From the NCBI RefSeq assembly GCF_000876015.1, contig NZ_BBQM01000013.1, positions 124,001 through 188,000 on the forward strand: DNA of 64,000 nucleotides, given 5' to 3'. A program made the position numbers and the translations under genes. Shown piece by piece: positions 24,608 through 34,017 of this stretch (positions within the stretch are counted from its first letter, which is position 1; each line of letters begins with the position of its first letter). The notes below the pieces were generated by a model. The model had not been told where the DNA came from and made no database searches. It worked only from the letters and a program-made list of their open reading frames with translations. Source of the DNA: Cupriavidus basilensis. GTDB taxonomy: Bacteria > Pseudomonadota > Gammaproteobacteria > Burkholderiales > Burkholderiaceae.

Positions 24608-25369
24608 ATGGACGCTACCCTGCTGCTCTCGCTTGCCGGCCTGACCGCCGGCGCCATGAACGCCCTCGCCGGCGGCGGCTCGTTCGTCAGCCTGCCGGCC
24701 CTGATCGCGGCCGGCGTGCCATCGGTTCAGGCGAATGCTTCGAGCACGGTCGCGCTGTTTCCGGGCGGCCTCGCCAGCGCGTGGGCCTACCGCGACGACC
24801 TCGGGCCGGTGGGCACGGTGGCGCTGCGCCCGCTGCTGCTGACCACGCTCGCCGGCGGCGTGGCCGGCGCCGTGCTGCTGCTGTACACACCCGCGAAGAC
24901 CTTCGACTTCGTGCTGCCGTGGCTGCTGCTGGTGGCCAGCCTCGCGCTGTCGTGCGGGCGCCGGCTCGGCGAATGGCTGCGCCGGCGCGCGCGCATCCGC
25001 CCGGCGGCGGTGCTCGCGGTCCAGTTCGGCCTCGGGGTCTACGGCGGCTACTTCGGCGGCGCCGTCGGCATCATGATGATGGCCGTCTGGGGCCTGCTCG
25101 ACAGCCGCGACCTCAAGAGCCTGAATGCGCCGCGCACGCTGCTGGTCAGCGCCGCCAACATGATGGCGGTGGTGATCTTCATGGCCGCGCGCGCGGTCCA
25201 CTGGCCCAGCACGCTGGTGATGCTGGCCGCGGCCACCGTGGGCGGCTACGTGGGCGCGCAGATCGGCCGCCGGGCGCCGGCCCGCGTGGTGCGCGCGGTC
25301 ACGCTGGCGCTCACCGCCGGCATCACCGTGGCGTTTTTCGCGCGGGCTTACCTGCCCGGGTATTTGTAA
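24608..25369 (+). CDS. TauE/SafE (TSUP) family membrane permease
   Basis: A 253-residue inner-membrane protein with about eight hydrophobic helices. Its two homologous halves each begin with a small-residue motif: GAMNALAGGGSFVSLPAL (about 15-33) and the later GVYGGYFGGAVGIMMM. These are hallmarks of TSUP exporters, which move sulfite, sulfoacetate or other organosulfur or carboxylate anions. The start at 24608 gives the normal N-terminus; 29 upstream in-frame codons overlap the divergent promoter. Regulated, by inference, by the adjacent LysR protein. Confidence 0.9.
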   Translation: MDATLLLSLAGLTAGAMNALAGGGSFVSLPALIAAGVPSVQANASSTVALFPGGLASAWAYRDDLGPVGTVALRPLLLTTLAGGVAGAVLLLYTPAKTFDFVLPWLLLVASLALSCGRRLGEWLRRRARIRPAAVLAVQFGLGVYGGYFGGAVGIMMMAVWGLLDSRDLKSLNAPRTLLVSAANMMAVVIFMAARAVHWPSTLVMLAAATVGGYVGAQIGRRAPARVVRAVTLALTAGITVAFFARAYLPGYL

Positions 25370-25887
25370 GCGGGATCGGCGCGGGGGGGTCGGGCGCCTG
25401 CGCGAGCAAGGACGCCCGGCAGTGGAAAAATGCCTTCCGCGCTACCTCGGCTGTCCGGGCACGATGCCTGGCGCCGGCCGGCTCGTAAAAAGACGACAGC
25501 CTCGCGCGAGAAATCGGATCGTTTTTTCCAGCGCCGTCTTTATGTTTTTCTTTTTCCGGATTCCCGCAACCATTTTTTTATTTTCATTTTCGATGCGCCG
25601 GTAAAAGGCCAATTTGCACCATTGGCGTGACGCAATACCGCCGCACGGCAGCGCGGGCATTTTTCGGGTGCAGCACGGGGGAGGGATTTCCCTTATCCGC
25701 ACCAGCGCGGCGCATCGCGGAAGTGCGTGGAAATACGGCCGGCATCGCCGCCGGCGAACTGATATAACGGCATGGAATATCAGCGGCCGCAGGATTGATT
25801 ATGGCCGTCCAAATGCAGCTTTTAGACTCTCCCTCAACGGTAGCAACGGCGCTCCGTAGTCCGTGGCCGATAGTGGAGGAGATTCGA
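25370..25887. other. AT-richer intergenic region before the nitrobenzoate cluster
   Basis: 518 bases without a credible gene. The stretch around 25540-25600 is markedly T/A-rich (runs of T), unlike its surroundings, and may mark the junction of an acquired catabolic block or a promoter region. The LysR box of the first operon (25759-25802) lies at its right end. Confidence 0.55.
25759..25802 (+). promoter_or_regulatory. LysR box plus downstream half-site, first nba operon
   Basis: CTGATAT (25759-25765) and ATATCAG (25777-25783) are perfect arms around an 11-base spacer, a textbook T-N11-A site. GATTGATTAT follows at 25793-25802. The same ATATCAG / GATTGATTAT pair with the same 16-base offset recurs before nbaE (31595 and 31611). 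It should be the recognition and activation site of the cluster's LysR regulator. Confidence 0.75.
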
Positions 25888-27489
25888 ATGAGCAGCGAAC
25901 TGACAGCGGACGTGCGAACGCGCGGCACCGCCAGGCGGGAAGAGATCAAGGTAGTCGTGGGCGCGTGCGTCGGCACCGTGCTGGAATGGTACGACTTTTT
26001 CCTTTACGGAAGCCTGGCGATTTTCTTTTCGTCACATTTCTTTCCGGCCGGTAATTCGACTGCCAGTTATCTGGCATCGCTGGCGACATTTGGCATCGGC
26101 TTTATTATCCGGCCACTCGGTGCCGTCGTATTCGGCCGCTTCGGCGACAAAGCCGGGCGCAAGGCCACCTTTCTCGCCACCGTGGTCTTGATGGGAATCT
26201 CGACGGCGGGCATCGGCCTGCTGCCTTCCTACGAAACCCTCGGCTGGGCATCCCCCGCCATCCTCGTCGTGCTGCGCTTGCTGCAAGGGCTGGCGCTGGG
26301 CGGCGAGTACGGCGGCGCGGCCGCCTACATCGCCGAACACACGCCCTCGGGCCGCCGCGGCTACGCGACCGGCTGGCTCCAGACCACGGCGACCTTCGGC
26401 TTCCTGCTGTCGCTCGCGGTCACGCAGATCTGCCGCGGCTGGATCTCGGCGGAAGACTTTGCCGCGTGGGGCTGGCGCGTGCCGTTCCTGGCCTCGCTGC
26501 TCCTGCTGGCCGTGTCGACCTACATCCGCACGACGCTGTCGGAATCGCCGGTCTTCAAGCGCATGAAGGCGGAGAACCGGACCTCGAGCGCGCCGCTGCG
26601 CGACAGCCTGATGGTCGGCCAGAACGTGCGGCGCATGCTGGCCATGCTGTTCGGCGCGCAGGCCGCCGTCGGCGTGGTCTGGTACACCTGCAACTTCTAC
26701 GTGCTGTATTTCCTCACGTCCACGCTGAAGGTGCCGGCCAGCGACGCCTACGGCTACCTCGTCGTCGCGCTGATCTTCTCGCTGCCGCTCTACGTGTTCT
26801 TCGGCTGGCTGTCGGACAAGGTCGGGCGCAAGTGGATCGTGCTGATCGGCTGCGGCATGGCGGTGCTGACGTTCATGCCGATCTTCTCGCAACTGAGCAA
26901 GGCCGTGAATCCCGCGCTCGCGCAGTTCCGGCAGTCCGTCGCCATCCGCGTGGTCGCCTCGGACTGCTCGGGCGGCCTGTTCTCCGATGCCGGCACGCCG
27001 TGCGACAAGGCGCGCGACTTCCTGACCCAGGCCGGCCTGTCCTACCGCGTGGAGCCCGGCCTGGCCGGCGAGCCGCTGGTCACGTACGTCGGCGACGCGC
27101 CGCTCAAGGGCTTCGACGCGAAAGCCTACAAGGAGGCGCTGGCGGCCGCGGGTTATCCGGGCGCCGCCGACGACAAGGCGATCGACCGCCCGGCGATGTA
27201 CGCGCTGCTGTTCCTGCTGATGATCTGGGGCGCGATGGCCTACGGCCCGATGTCCGCCTATTACGTGGAACTGTTCCCGGCGGCCATCCGCTACACCTCG
27301 ATCTCCATTCCGTACAACATCGGCGCGGGCTACTTCGGCGGGCTGGCCCCCTTCATGTCGACCGCGCTCGCCGTCAGGTCGGGCGACGTGCTGGGCGGCC
27401 TGTGGTACGCGATCGTCGTCGGCGGCGTCTCGGTGGTCCTCGGCATGTTCCTGCTGAAGGAGACCAAGGACGTCGACGTGAACCAGTGA
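25888..27489 (+). CDS. MFS transporter (metabolite:H+ symporter type)
   Basis: A 533-residue major facilitator with about 12 helices. The start region VLEWYDFFLYG, the loop motif GRFGDKAGRKATF and LLQGLALGGEYGGAA are typical of the MHS/sugar-porter branch that imports aromatic and organic acids (ShiA, ProP, PcaK-like). Odd feature: a loop of about 90 residues with two Cys (about 350-435) is inserted between C-terminal helices. The ATG at 25888 follows GGAGGAG. It opens the first operon of the cluster, so import of the nitro- or amino-aromatic acid is the likely role. Confidence 0.88.
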   Translation: MSSELTADVRTRGTARREEIKVVVGACVGTVLEWYDFFLYGSLAIFFSSHFFPAGNSTASYLASLATFGIGFIIRPLGAVVFGRFGDKAGRKATFLATVVLMGISTAGIGLLPSYETLGWASPAILVVLRLLQGLALGGEYGGAAAYIAEHTPSGRRGYATGWLQTTATFGFLLSLAVTQICRGWISAEDFAAWGWRVPFLASLLLLAVSTYIRTTLSESPVFKRMKAENRTSSAPLRDSLMVGQNVRRMLAMLFGAQAAVGVVWYTCNFYVLYFLTSTLKVPASDAYGYLVVALIFSLPLYVFFGWLSDKVGRKWIVLIGCGMAVLTFMPIFSQLSKAVNPALAQFRQSVAIRVVASDCSGGLFSDAGTPCDKARDFLTQAGLSYRVEPGLAGEPLVTYVGDAPLKGFDAKAYKEALAAAGYPGAADDKAIDRPAMYALLFLLMIWGAMAYGPMSAYYVELFPAAIRYTSISIPYNIGAGYFGGLAPFMSTALAVRSGDVLGGLWYAIVVGGVSVVLGMFLLKETKDVDVNQ

Positions 27490-27540
27490 CGCGAACCCGT
27501 GAAGCGGCATTCCCGGCATTCAACCCATCGGAGCAACTCC

Positions 27541-27975
27541 ATGACGCAGTCCAGTCAGGCACGACTAGTGCAAGGTAAGGCCACGCCACGCGGGCGATTC
27601 CCGCACGTGGTGCGCGCCGGCGATTTCCTCTTCGTCTCGGGCACCAGCTCGCGGCGGCCGGACAACAGTTTCGCCGGGGCGTCGGCGGACGAATTCGGCA
27701 CCGCGTCGGTCGACATCCGGCAGCAGACGCGCGCGGTGATCGAGAACATCCGCGACATCCTGCGCGCGGAAGGGGCCGACCTGCGCAATGTGGTGGAGAT
27801 CACCGCCTTCCTGGTCAGCATGCACGACTTCGGCGGCTATAACGAAGTGTATGCCGAGTACTTCGACGAGGGCGGCCCCACGCGCACGACGGTGGCCGTG
27901 CATCAGTTGCCGCACCCGCTGCTGACCATCGAGATCAAAGCCATCGCCTACGCCCCGCGCGCGCAGGCGCAGTGA
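27541..27975 (+). CDS. nbaF: 2-aminomuconate deaminase (RidA family)
   Basis: A 144-residue YjgF/RidA-fold protein. It carries [35 protein letters not shown] and the C-terminal [11 protein letters not shown] strand typical of the 2-aminomuconate deaminase subgroup. It would turn 2-aminomuconate into 4-oxalocrotonate with loss of ammonia. General enamine deaminases share the fold; the specific call rests on its place beside 3-hydroxyanthranilate dioxygenase and the rest of the meta-cleavage enzymes. It starts 51 bases after the transporter. Confidence 0.85.
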   Translation: MTQSSQARLVQGKATPRGRFPHVVRAGDFLFVSGTSSRRPDNSFAGASADEFGTASVDIRQQTRAVIENIRDILRAEGADLRNVVEITAFLVSMHDFGGYNEVYAEYFDEGGPTRTTVAVHQLPHPLLTIEIKAIAYAPRAQAQ

Positions 27976-28527
<552 letters not shown>

Positions 28528-28558
28528 CCCCCACAACTCCGGACCAAGGCATATCACC

Positions 28559-29209
28559 ATGACAAGCATCGCGATGGCCGGCCTGACCACCAGGCAGAAG
28601 TACTGGCTCATCACCGGCAGCGTCGGCCCGCGCCCCGTCGCGCTGGTGACCACGCTGGGCGGGGACGGCGTGTGCAACGCCGCCCCCTACAGCGCGTTCA
28701 ACTACATGGGCGAAGACCCGCCGCTGTTCGCCATCGCGGTGGACCGCTACGGCGACGAAAGCCACCGGCCCGGCGAGGCCAAGGATACGCTCACGAACAT
28801 CCTGGCGCGGCAGGAATTCGTCGTCAACATGGTGGACGAACCCATCGTGGAACAGGCCGTGCGGTGCGGCAGCGACTTCCCCGCCCATCTCTCCGAGGCG
28901 GAGGCGGTGGGCTTGTCGCTCGCGCCGTCGCAGGCGGTGGCGGTGCCGCGCGTCGCGCAGGCGCCCATCGCCTGGGAATGCAGGCTGTACAAGGTCTTCG
29001 CGTTTTCCGCGCAACGCTCGATCGTGTTCGGCGAGATCGTGGCGATGTACGTGCGCGACGCGCTTTTCGACGAGCAGCGGCTGCGCATCCGGGTGGACGA
29101 GTTCGCCCCGGTCGGGCGGCTGGGTGGACCGAACTATTGCCGCACGTCCGACCGCATCCGCATTCCGGTGCCGACCTACCTGCCGTCGGTCGGCGCGGCA
29201 AGAGAATGA
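28559..29209 (+). CDS. nbaA: Flavin-reductase-domain protein, candidate 2-nitrobenzoate nitroreductase
   Basis: A 216-residue protein of the flavin-reductase-like FMN-binding fold: TGSVGPRPVALVTTLGGDG and NAAPYSAFNYMGEDPPL form the FMN pocket, and FGEIVAMYV closes the barrel. NbaA of Pseudomonas fluorescens KU-7, which reduces 2-nitrobenzoate to 2-hydroxylaminobenzoate with NADPH, is (as I recall) of this family and size. Placement directly after nbaC, in a cluster that also has a hydroxylaminobenzoate mutase candidate, supports the same role. Alternative: a plain flavin reductase for another enzyme. Symbol given by context. Confidence 0.7.
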   Translation: MTSIAMAGLTTRQKYWLITGSVGPRPVALVTTLGGDGVCNAAPYSAFNYMGEDPPLFAIAVDRYGDESHRPGEAKDTLTNILARQEFVVNMVDEPIVEQAVRCGSDFPAHLSEAEAVGLSLAPSQAVAVPRVAQAPIAWECRLYKVFAFSAQRSIVFGEIVAMYVRDALFDEQRLRIRVDEFAPVGRLGGPNYCRTSDRIRIPVPTYLPSVGAARE

Positions 29210-29277
29210 ACGCCGGCCGCGAACGGGCCAGGCCCGCCGCGGCATTTCCCTGAGGTGACGTCCGAGGTGGCGATGCC

Positions 29278-30240
29278 ATGCACATTCATCCGCTGACGCA
29301 AATCCGGCTGAGCCGCAGCCTGAAGCTGAGCCAGTTGCTGGTGTTCGACCGGGTCATCGAGACCGGCTCGATCCTGCACGCGGCCAACGACATGGGACTG
29401 ACCCAGCCCGCGGTCACCAAGATCATCCAGGAGCTGGAAGCCGGCGTCGACGGCGCGCTGTTCGCGCGCTCGAACCGCGGCGTGGTGCCCACCGACCTCG
29501 GGCTGCTGCTCGCGCGCCGCGTGAAGTCGCTGCTGGCCGAGTTCCGCTACATGACCGAGGAGATCGACCAGTTCCGCTTCGGCACGGCCGGGCGCGTGGT
29601 GGTGGGGACCATGATCGCCGCCTCGGCCCATCTGCTGCCGTCGACCATCGCCAGGCTCAAGGAGCGCTCGCCGGACGTGGTCGTCACGGTGCGCGAAGGG
29701 CCCACGGCCCAGCTCTTTCCGGCGCTGGCCACCGGCGAGGTCGATATCGTCGTCGGCCGCCTGCCGGAGCGGGAGCTGCCGATTTCCGAGGCGTTCCCAC
29801 TGACCCACCAGGCGCTGTTCGAGGACCTGCTCGACGTGGTGGTGGGCAGCGCCAACGACGCCGTCGGGCCGTCGGTCACCTCGCTGCACGAGCTGGGCCG
29901 GCATCCGTGGATCCTGCCGACGCCGGATTCGCCGCTGCGCTACTCGGTGGACCGCATGTTCCGCAATGCCGGCATCGAGCTGCCGCGCGACCTGGTGGAG
30001 TCCATGTCGGTGCTGACCAACCTCGGGCTGCTGCTGACCACCAACCGCATCGCCGTCATGCCGCGCGTGGCGGCGCGGCAATTCGTGCAGGCCGGCCTGC
30101 TGCGCACGCTGTCCATCGCCGAGCTGGGCGCCTTCGGGACGGTGGGCTACTCGGTGCGCGCCAACAAGGACCTCACGCCGGCCTGCGAGGTCTTCATCCA
30201 GTGCCTGAGGGAAGTCTCCGGACACGACGAAGCCGGCTGA
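29278..30240 (+). CDS. nbaR: LysR-family regulator of the nitrobenzoate/3-hydroxyanthranilate cluster
   Basis: A 320-residue LysR protein with its winged helix at about 15-75 (LKLSQLLVFDRVIETGSILH onward, then TQPAVTKIIQELE as recognition helix) and a ligand-binding domain from about 100. It lies in the same direction behind nbaA and ahead of the porin, inside the cluster. The paired boxes at 25759 and 31577 are its probable binding sites, one for each operon. Expected inducer: 2-nitrobenzoate or a 3-hydroxyanthranilate ring-cleavage product. Confidence 0.8.
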   Translation: MHIHPLTQIRLSRSLKLSQLLVFDRVIETGSILHAANDMGLTQPAVTKIIQELEAGVDGALFARSNRGVVPTDLGLLLARRVKSLLAEFRYMTEEIDQFRFGTAGRVVVGTMIAASAHLLPSTIARLKERSPDVVVTVREGPTAQLFPALATGEVDIVVGRLPERELPISEAFPLTHQALFEDLLDVVVGSANDAVGPSVTSLHELGRHPWILPTPDSPLRYSVDRMFRNAGIELPRDLVESMSVLTNLGLLLTTNRIAVMPRVAARQFVQAGLLRTLSIAELGAFGTVGYSVRANKDLTPACEVFIQCLREVSGHDEAG

Positions 30241-30410
30241 CGCCCCCCCCCGCCCTTCCCGCGGCGGCGGCCGCGATACCGATCTTGAACGTGCCATTCC
30301 CGGCCGGCAGGAAGGGCCGCGCTTTGCCCGTTTTTCCCGCAGTACCGAAGCGACCGCCCGCCACCCGGGACCACACCGGGGCGCGCCGCGCCTCGCGCAA
30401 GTCCACACCC

Positions 30411-30450
30411 GAGCCACACGGAGCCATCCGGAGCCATCCGGAGCCACACC
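30411..30450. repeat. Four tandem decamers upstream of the porin gene
   Basis: GAGCCACACG, GAGCCATCCG, GAGCCATCCG, GAGCCACACC: four head-to-tail 10-base units at 30411-30450, ending 26 bases before the porin start. The outer two copies resemble each other, as do the inner two. One unit per helical turn could present a protein face, but slippage is equally possible. Confidence 0.7.
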
Positions 30451-30476
30451 GGCCCCCATACCAAGAAGGAGAGAAA

Positions 30477-31559
30477 GTGAAACTCAAGCAAGCCATCTGC
30501 GCGAGTCTCGCGCTTGCGCCGGCCGTCGCGCTCGCGCAGTCCGTCACGCTGTACGGCGTGATCGACACCGGCATCGAATACGTCAACCACGCGGACGCGG
30601 GCGGCCACGGGCTGGCGCGGATGAACAACCTGTCGGGCACCGTGCCGTCACGCTGGGGCATGCGCGGCACCGAGGATCTGGGCGGCGGGCTGAAGTCCGC
30701 GTTCGTGCTGGAATCGGGTTTCGCGCCCGATTCCGGCGTGTCGAACCAGGCCGGGCGGCTGTTCGGCCGGCAGGCCTGGGTGGGGCTCAGCGGCCCCTGG
30801 GGCCAGGTCGCGCTGGGCCGCCAGTACACCATGCTGTTCTGGGCGACGCTCGACCCGGACACGCTCGGCCCGAACACGTTCGGCACCTCGTCGCTCGACA
30901 GCTACATGGCCAATCCGCGCACGGACAACGCCATTTCCTACAAAGGCACCTTCGGCGGGCTGACGCTCGGCGCCACCTACAGCTTCGGCCGCGACGCGGC
31001 TCCGGCCGGCACGCCGTGCGCGGGCGAGAACGCGGGCGACCGCAATGCCTGCCGCGAATGGTCGGCGCTGATCGGCTACGGCACCGGCGACTGGGGCGTC
31101 TTCGTCGCCTACGACTCGCTGCGCGGCGGCGCCGGCGCGGCCGGCGGCCTGACCAGCAGCGCGAGGAAGGACGACCGCCTCTCGCTGAGCGGCTTTGCCA
31201 ACGTCGGGCGGGCCAAGCTCGGCGGCGGCTGGATACGGCGGGACAACGACGGCAACCCGGCCACGCCGCACAGCGACCTCTGGTACGGCGGGCTGTCCTA
31301 CGCCGTGACGCCGGCCTTCAGCATCGACGGCGAAGTCCTGTTCCTGCGCTACCACGACAGCGCGAACAAGGCCTGGCTGTACGCCGCGCGGGCCAACTAC
31401 GCATTCTCGAAGCGCACCTCGGTCTATGCCACCGCCGGCTTCATCGACAACGGCGGGCAGCTCGCGCTGTCGGTCAGCTCCGGCGCCACGCCGGCCGCCA
31501 CCCCGGGGGCCGGCGGCAACCAGCTTGGCGCGATGGTCGGCATCAAGCACATCTTCTGA
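30477..31559 (+). CDS. Gram-negative general porin (PorB/OmpC type)
   Basis: A 360-residue outer-membrane porin. It starts with GTG at 30477, ten bases after AAGGAGA, and has a signal peptide cut after ALA (about 20). The mature protein opens SVTLYGVIDTGIEY, the standard start of Burkholderiales trimeric porins. The L3 constriction-loop region and many alternating beta strands are visible, and the protein ends in KHIF, with the C-terminal Phe needed for outer-membrane assembly. Its place inside the catabolic cluster suggests uptake of the aromatic acid. The GTG start may limit expression. Confidence 0.93.
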   Translation: MKLKQAICASLALAPAVALAQSVTLYGVIDTGIEYVNHADAGGHGLARMNNLSGTVPSRWGMRGTEDLGGGLKSAFVLESGFAPDSGVSNQAGRLFGRQAWVGLSGPWGQVALGRQYTMLFWATLDPDTLGPNTFGTSSLDSYMANPRTDNAISYKGTFGGLTLGATYSFGRDAAPAGTPCAGENAGDRNACREWSALIGYGTGDWGVFVAYDSLRGGAGAAGGLTSSARKDDRLSLSGFANVGRAKLGGGWIRRDNDGNPATPHSDLWYGGLSYAVTPAFSIDGEVLFLRYHDSANKAWLYAARANYAFSKRTSVYATAGFIDNGGQLALSVSSGATPAATPGAGGNQLGAMVGIKHIF

Positions 31560-31576
31560 GCGCGGCCCTGCCCGGC

Positions 31577-31620
31577 CCGTTATTCCACGCCCTTATATCA
31601 GCCGCCCAACGATTGATTAT
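31577..31620 (+). promoter_or_regulatory. LysR box plus downstream half-site, second nba operon
   Basis: ATATCAG (31595-31601) preceded, 11 bases earlier, by the degenerate arm CCGTTAT (31577-31583), and GATTGATTAT at 31611-31620. The right arm and the GATTGATTAT element are identical in sequence and spacing to those at 25777 and 25793. It lies between the porin and nbaE, so the E-H-J-I-G-D-B operon has its own promoter. Confidence 0.75.
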
Positions 31621-31675
31621 TCAACGCCGGGCGGCGCTCCTAAACTTGCCTCACCACCAGTTCGCAGGAGTATCC

Positions 31676-33166
31676 ATGGAAGACTACGCAGCGGTCGCGG
31701 AGAAATTGCCCAGGCAATTGCGCAATTTCGTCGACGGGGAGTTCGTCGATCCGGCCAGTTCGTTTCCCAAGCTCAGCCCCGTCGATGGGCGCGAGCTCTG
31801 GCGCGTCGCCGAGGCCGACGCCGCCACGGTCGACGCCGCGGTGCGCGCGGCCCGGCGCGCCCAGCGCGGGCCGTGGCGCAGGTTCACGGCGGCACAGCGG
31901 GCCGAAGCCCTGCACCGCATCGCCGACGGCATCCAGGGCCGCTTCGACGAATTCGTCGCCGCCGAGGTGGCCGACACCGGCCGCCCGGTCGAACAGGCCA
32001 GGACGCTCGACGTCGCGCGCGGCATCGCGAACTTCCGCACCTTCGCCGATCTCGCCAGCACCGCGCACGGCGAGTGCTTCGAGTCCACCGGCGCCGACGG
32101 CACGCATCTGCTGAACTACGTCACGCGCAAGCCGCTGGGCGTGGTCGGCGTGATCTCGCCGTGGAACCTGCCGCTGCTGCTGCTGACCTGGAAGGTCGCG
32201 CCCGCGCTGGCGATGGGCAACGCCGTGGTGGCCAAGCCGTCGGAGGAGTCGCCGGCCAGCGCGACGCTGCTCGCGGAGGTCATCCGCGACGCCGGCCTGC
32301 CGCGCGGCGTGTTCAACCTGATCCACGGCCACGGCCCGAACGCGGCCGGGGAATGGCTGACCAGGCACCCGGAGATCGACGCCATCACCTTCACCGGCGA
32401 ATCGCGCACCGGCAGCACGATCATGAAGGCCGTGGCCGACGGCGTGAAGAACGTGTCGTTCGAGCTGGGCGGCAAGAACGCCGCGGTCGTGTTCGCGGAC
32501 GCGGATTTCGACGCCGCGGTGGCGGGCGTGCTGCGCTCGAGCTTCACCAACGCGGGCCAGGTCTGCATGTGCACCGAGCGCGTCTACGTCGAGCGCCCGA
32601 TCTTCGAGCGCTTCGTCGCCGGGCTGAAGGCGGGCGCCGAGGCGCTGCGCGTCGGCTCGCCCTACGTGGCCGGCAACACCACCGGGCCGATGATCTCGGC
32701 GGCGCACCGCGACAAGGTGCTGGGCTACTTCAGGCTCGCGCGCGAGGAAGGCGCGAGCGTGGTGACCGGCGGCGGCGTGCCCGACTTCGGCGACGACTGC
32801 GACCGCGGCGCGTTCGTGCAGCCGACGATCTGGACCGGACTGCCCGACAGCGCGCGGTGCGTCACCGAGGAAGTGTTCGGTCCCGTCTGCCACGTCGCGC
32901 CGTTCGACACGGAGGACGAGGTGGTGGCGCGCGTCAACGACAGCAAGTACGGCCTGGCGGCGAGCGTGTGGACCACGCACCTGGCGCGCGGCCACCGCGT
33001 CGCGCAGCAGATCGAGACCGGCATCGTCTGGGTCAACGCCTGGTACGCGCGCGACCTGCGCACCCCGTTCGGCGGCGCCAAGCTGTCGGGCTTCGGGCGC
33101 GAAGGCGGACGCCACTCGATGGACTTCTATTCGGAGCTGACCAACATCTGCGTGACGGTGGAATAA
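31676..33166 (+). CDS. nbaE: 2-aminomuconic 6-semialdehyde dehydrogenase
   Basis: A 496-residue NAD-dependent aldehyde dehydrogenase. The Rossmann segment GVVGVISPWNLPLLL, the general-base Glu in FELGGKNAAVVF (about 262) and the catalytic Cys in NAGQVCMCTERV (about 296) are intact. The subgroup oxidises 2-aminomuconate or 2-hydroxymuconate semialdehyde; the neighbours nbaC, nbaD and nbaF decide for the amino form. The start at 31676 follows GCAGGAG. A much longer open frame upstream is a GC artefact that would run back into the porin. Confidence 0.92.
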   Translation: MEDYAAVAEKLPRQLRNFVDGEFVDPASSFPKLSPVDGRELWRVAEADAATVDAAVRAARRAQRGPWRRFTAAQRAEALHRIADGIQGRFDEFVAAEVADTGRPVEQARTLDVARGIANFRTFADLASTAHGECFESTGADGTHLLNYVTRKPLGVVGVISPWNLPLLLLTWKVAPALAMGNAVVAKPSEESPASATLLAEVIRDAGLPRGVFNLIHGHGPNAAGEWLTRHPEIDAITFTGESRTGSTIMKAVADGVKNVSFELGGKNAAVVFADADFDAAVAGVLRSSFTNAGQVCMCTERVYVERPIFERFVAGLKAGAEALRVGSPYVAGNTTGPMISAAHRDKVLGYFRLAREEGASVVTGGGVPDFGDDCDRGAFVQPTIWTGLPDSARCVTEEVFGPVCHVAPFDTEDEVVARVNDSKYGLAASVWTTHLARGHRVAQQIETGIVWVNAWYARDLRTPFGGAKLSGFGREGGRHSMDFYSELTNICVTVE

Positions 33167-33194
33167 GGTCGAACAAAGGTCGAACAAGGTCGAA
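33165..33194. repeat. Triplicated AAGGTCGAA between nbaE and nbaH
   Basis: Three copies of AAGGTCGAA, separated by two or three bases (33165-33194), start at the nbaE stop codon and end six bases before the nbaH start. Probably slippage; there is no clear ribosome site, and the AAGG of the last copy may serve as one. Confidence 0.6.
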
Positions 33195-33199
33195 TAACC

Positions 33200-34003
33200 A
33201 TGGCACATCAACAACCGCTGCAAGGCATCGCCGACGCGCTCTGGCAGGCCCACGCCAGCCGTCCGTTCAGCCCCGCGCTGCCCGTGCGCGAGGCAATCGC
33301 GGAAATAGGCGGCATCGCGCTCGACAATGCGTACCGCGTCCAGCAGATCAACATCGCGCGCCAGGTGGCCGCGGGCGCGCGCCGCGTGGGGCGCAAGATC
33401 GGCCTGACGTCGAAGACCGTGCAGGCCCAGCTCGGCGTGGACACGCCGGACTTCGGCACGCTGCTGGACACCATGGCGTACGGCGACGGCGAGGAGATCC
33501 CGTTCGCCCGCGCGCATCAGCCCAAGGTGGAGGCCGAGATCGCGCTGGTGCTCCAGCGCGACCTGCCGCACGCGCGCCACACGGTGGCGGACATCATCGG
33601 CGCCACCGCCTACGCGCTGCCCGCGCTCGAGATCGTCGGCAGCCGCATCGCCAACTGGAACATCCGCCTGCTCGACACGGTGGCTGACAACGCCTCGGGC
33701 GGGCTGTTCGTGCTCGGCACGCGCCCGGCCGGCCTTCACGCGCTCGACCTCGTGCGCTGCGGCATGTGCATGGAGCGCGGGGGCGAACAGGTCAGTGTCG
33801 GCGCGGGCGCCGCGTGCCTGGGCAACCCGCTCAATGCCGCGGTCTGGCTGGCCGACACGATGGCGCGCGCCGGCGAGCCGCTGCAGGCCGGCGACATCGT
33901 GCTGACCGGCGCGCTCGGCCCGATGGTCGCGGCCGCGCCAGGGGACGTGTTCACCGCGCGGATCGAAGGCCTGGGCGAAGTGCGCGCGGCTTTCTCGCAA
34001 TGA
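33200..34003 (+). CDS. nbaH: 2-oxopent-4-enoate hydratase
   Basis: A 267-residue member of the fumarylacetoacetate-hydrolase-like hydratase/decarboxylase family. Metal-ligand acidic residues occur in [10 protein letters not shown], and [17 protein letters not shown] and [13 protein letters not shown] match MhpD/XylJ-type hydratases. It adds water to 2-oxopent-4-enoate, giving 4-hydroxy-2-oxovalerate. The related decarboxylase NbaG lies three genes on, and the two usually work as a complex. The end overlaps the next frame by an ATGA, although the next gene more likely starts at a later GTG. Confidence 0.92.
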   Translation: MAHQQPLQGIADALWQAHASRPFSPALPVREAIAEIGGIALDNAYRVQQINIARQVAAGARRVGRKIGLTSKTVQAQLGVDTPDFGTLLDTMAYGDGEEIPFARAHQPKVEAEIALVLQRDLPHARHTVADIIGATAYALPALEIVGSRIANWNIRLLDTVADNASGGLFVLGTRPAGLHALDLVRCGMCMERGGEQVSVGAGAACLGNPLNAAVWLADTMARAGEPLQAGDIVLTGALGPMVAAAPGDVFTARIEGLGEVRAAFSQ

Positions 34004-34017
34004 CCGGAGTAGCTATC

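Noticed and set aside
34000..34017. ATG at 34000 as start of nbaJ
   Set aside because: No ribosome-binding site precedes it, whereas GTG at 34018 has GGAG at the right distance and gives the normal N-terminus.
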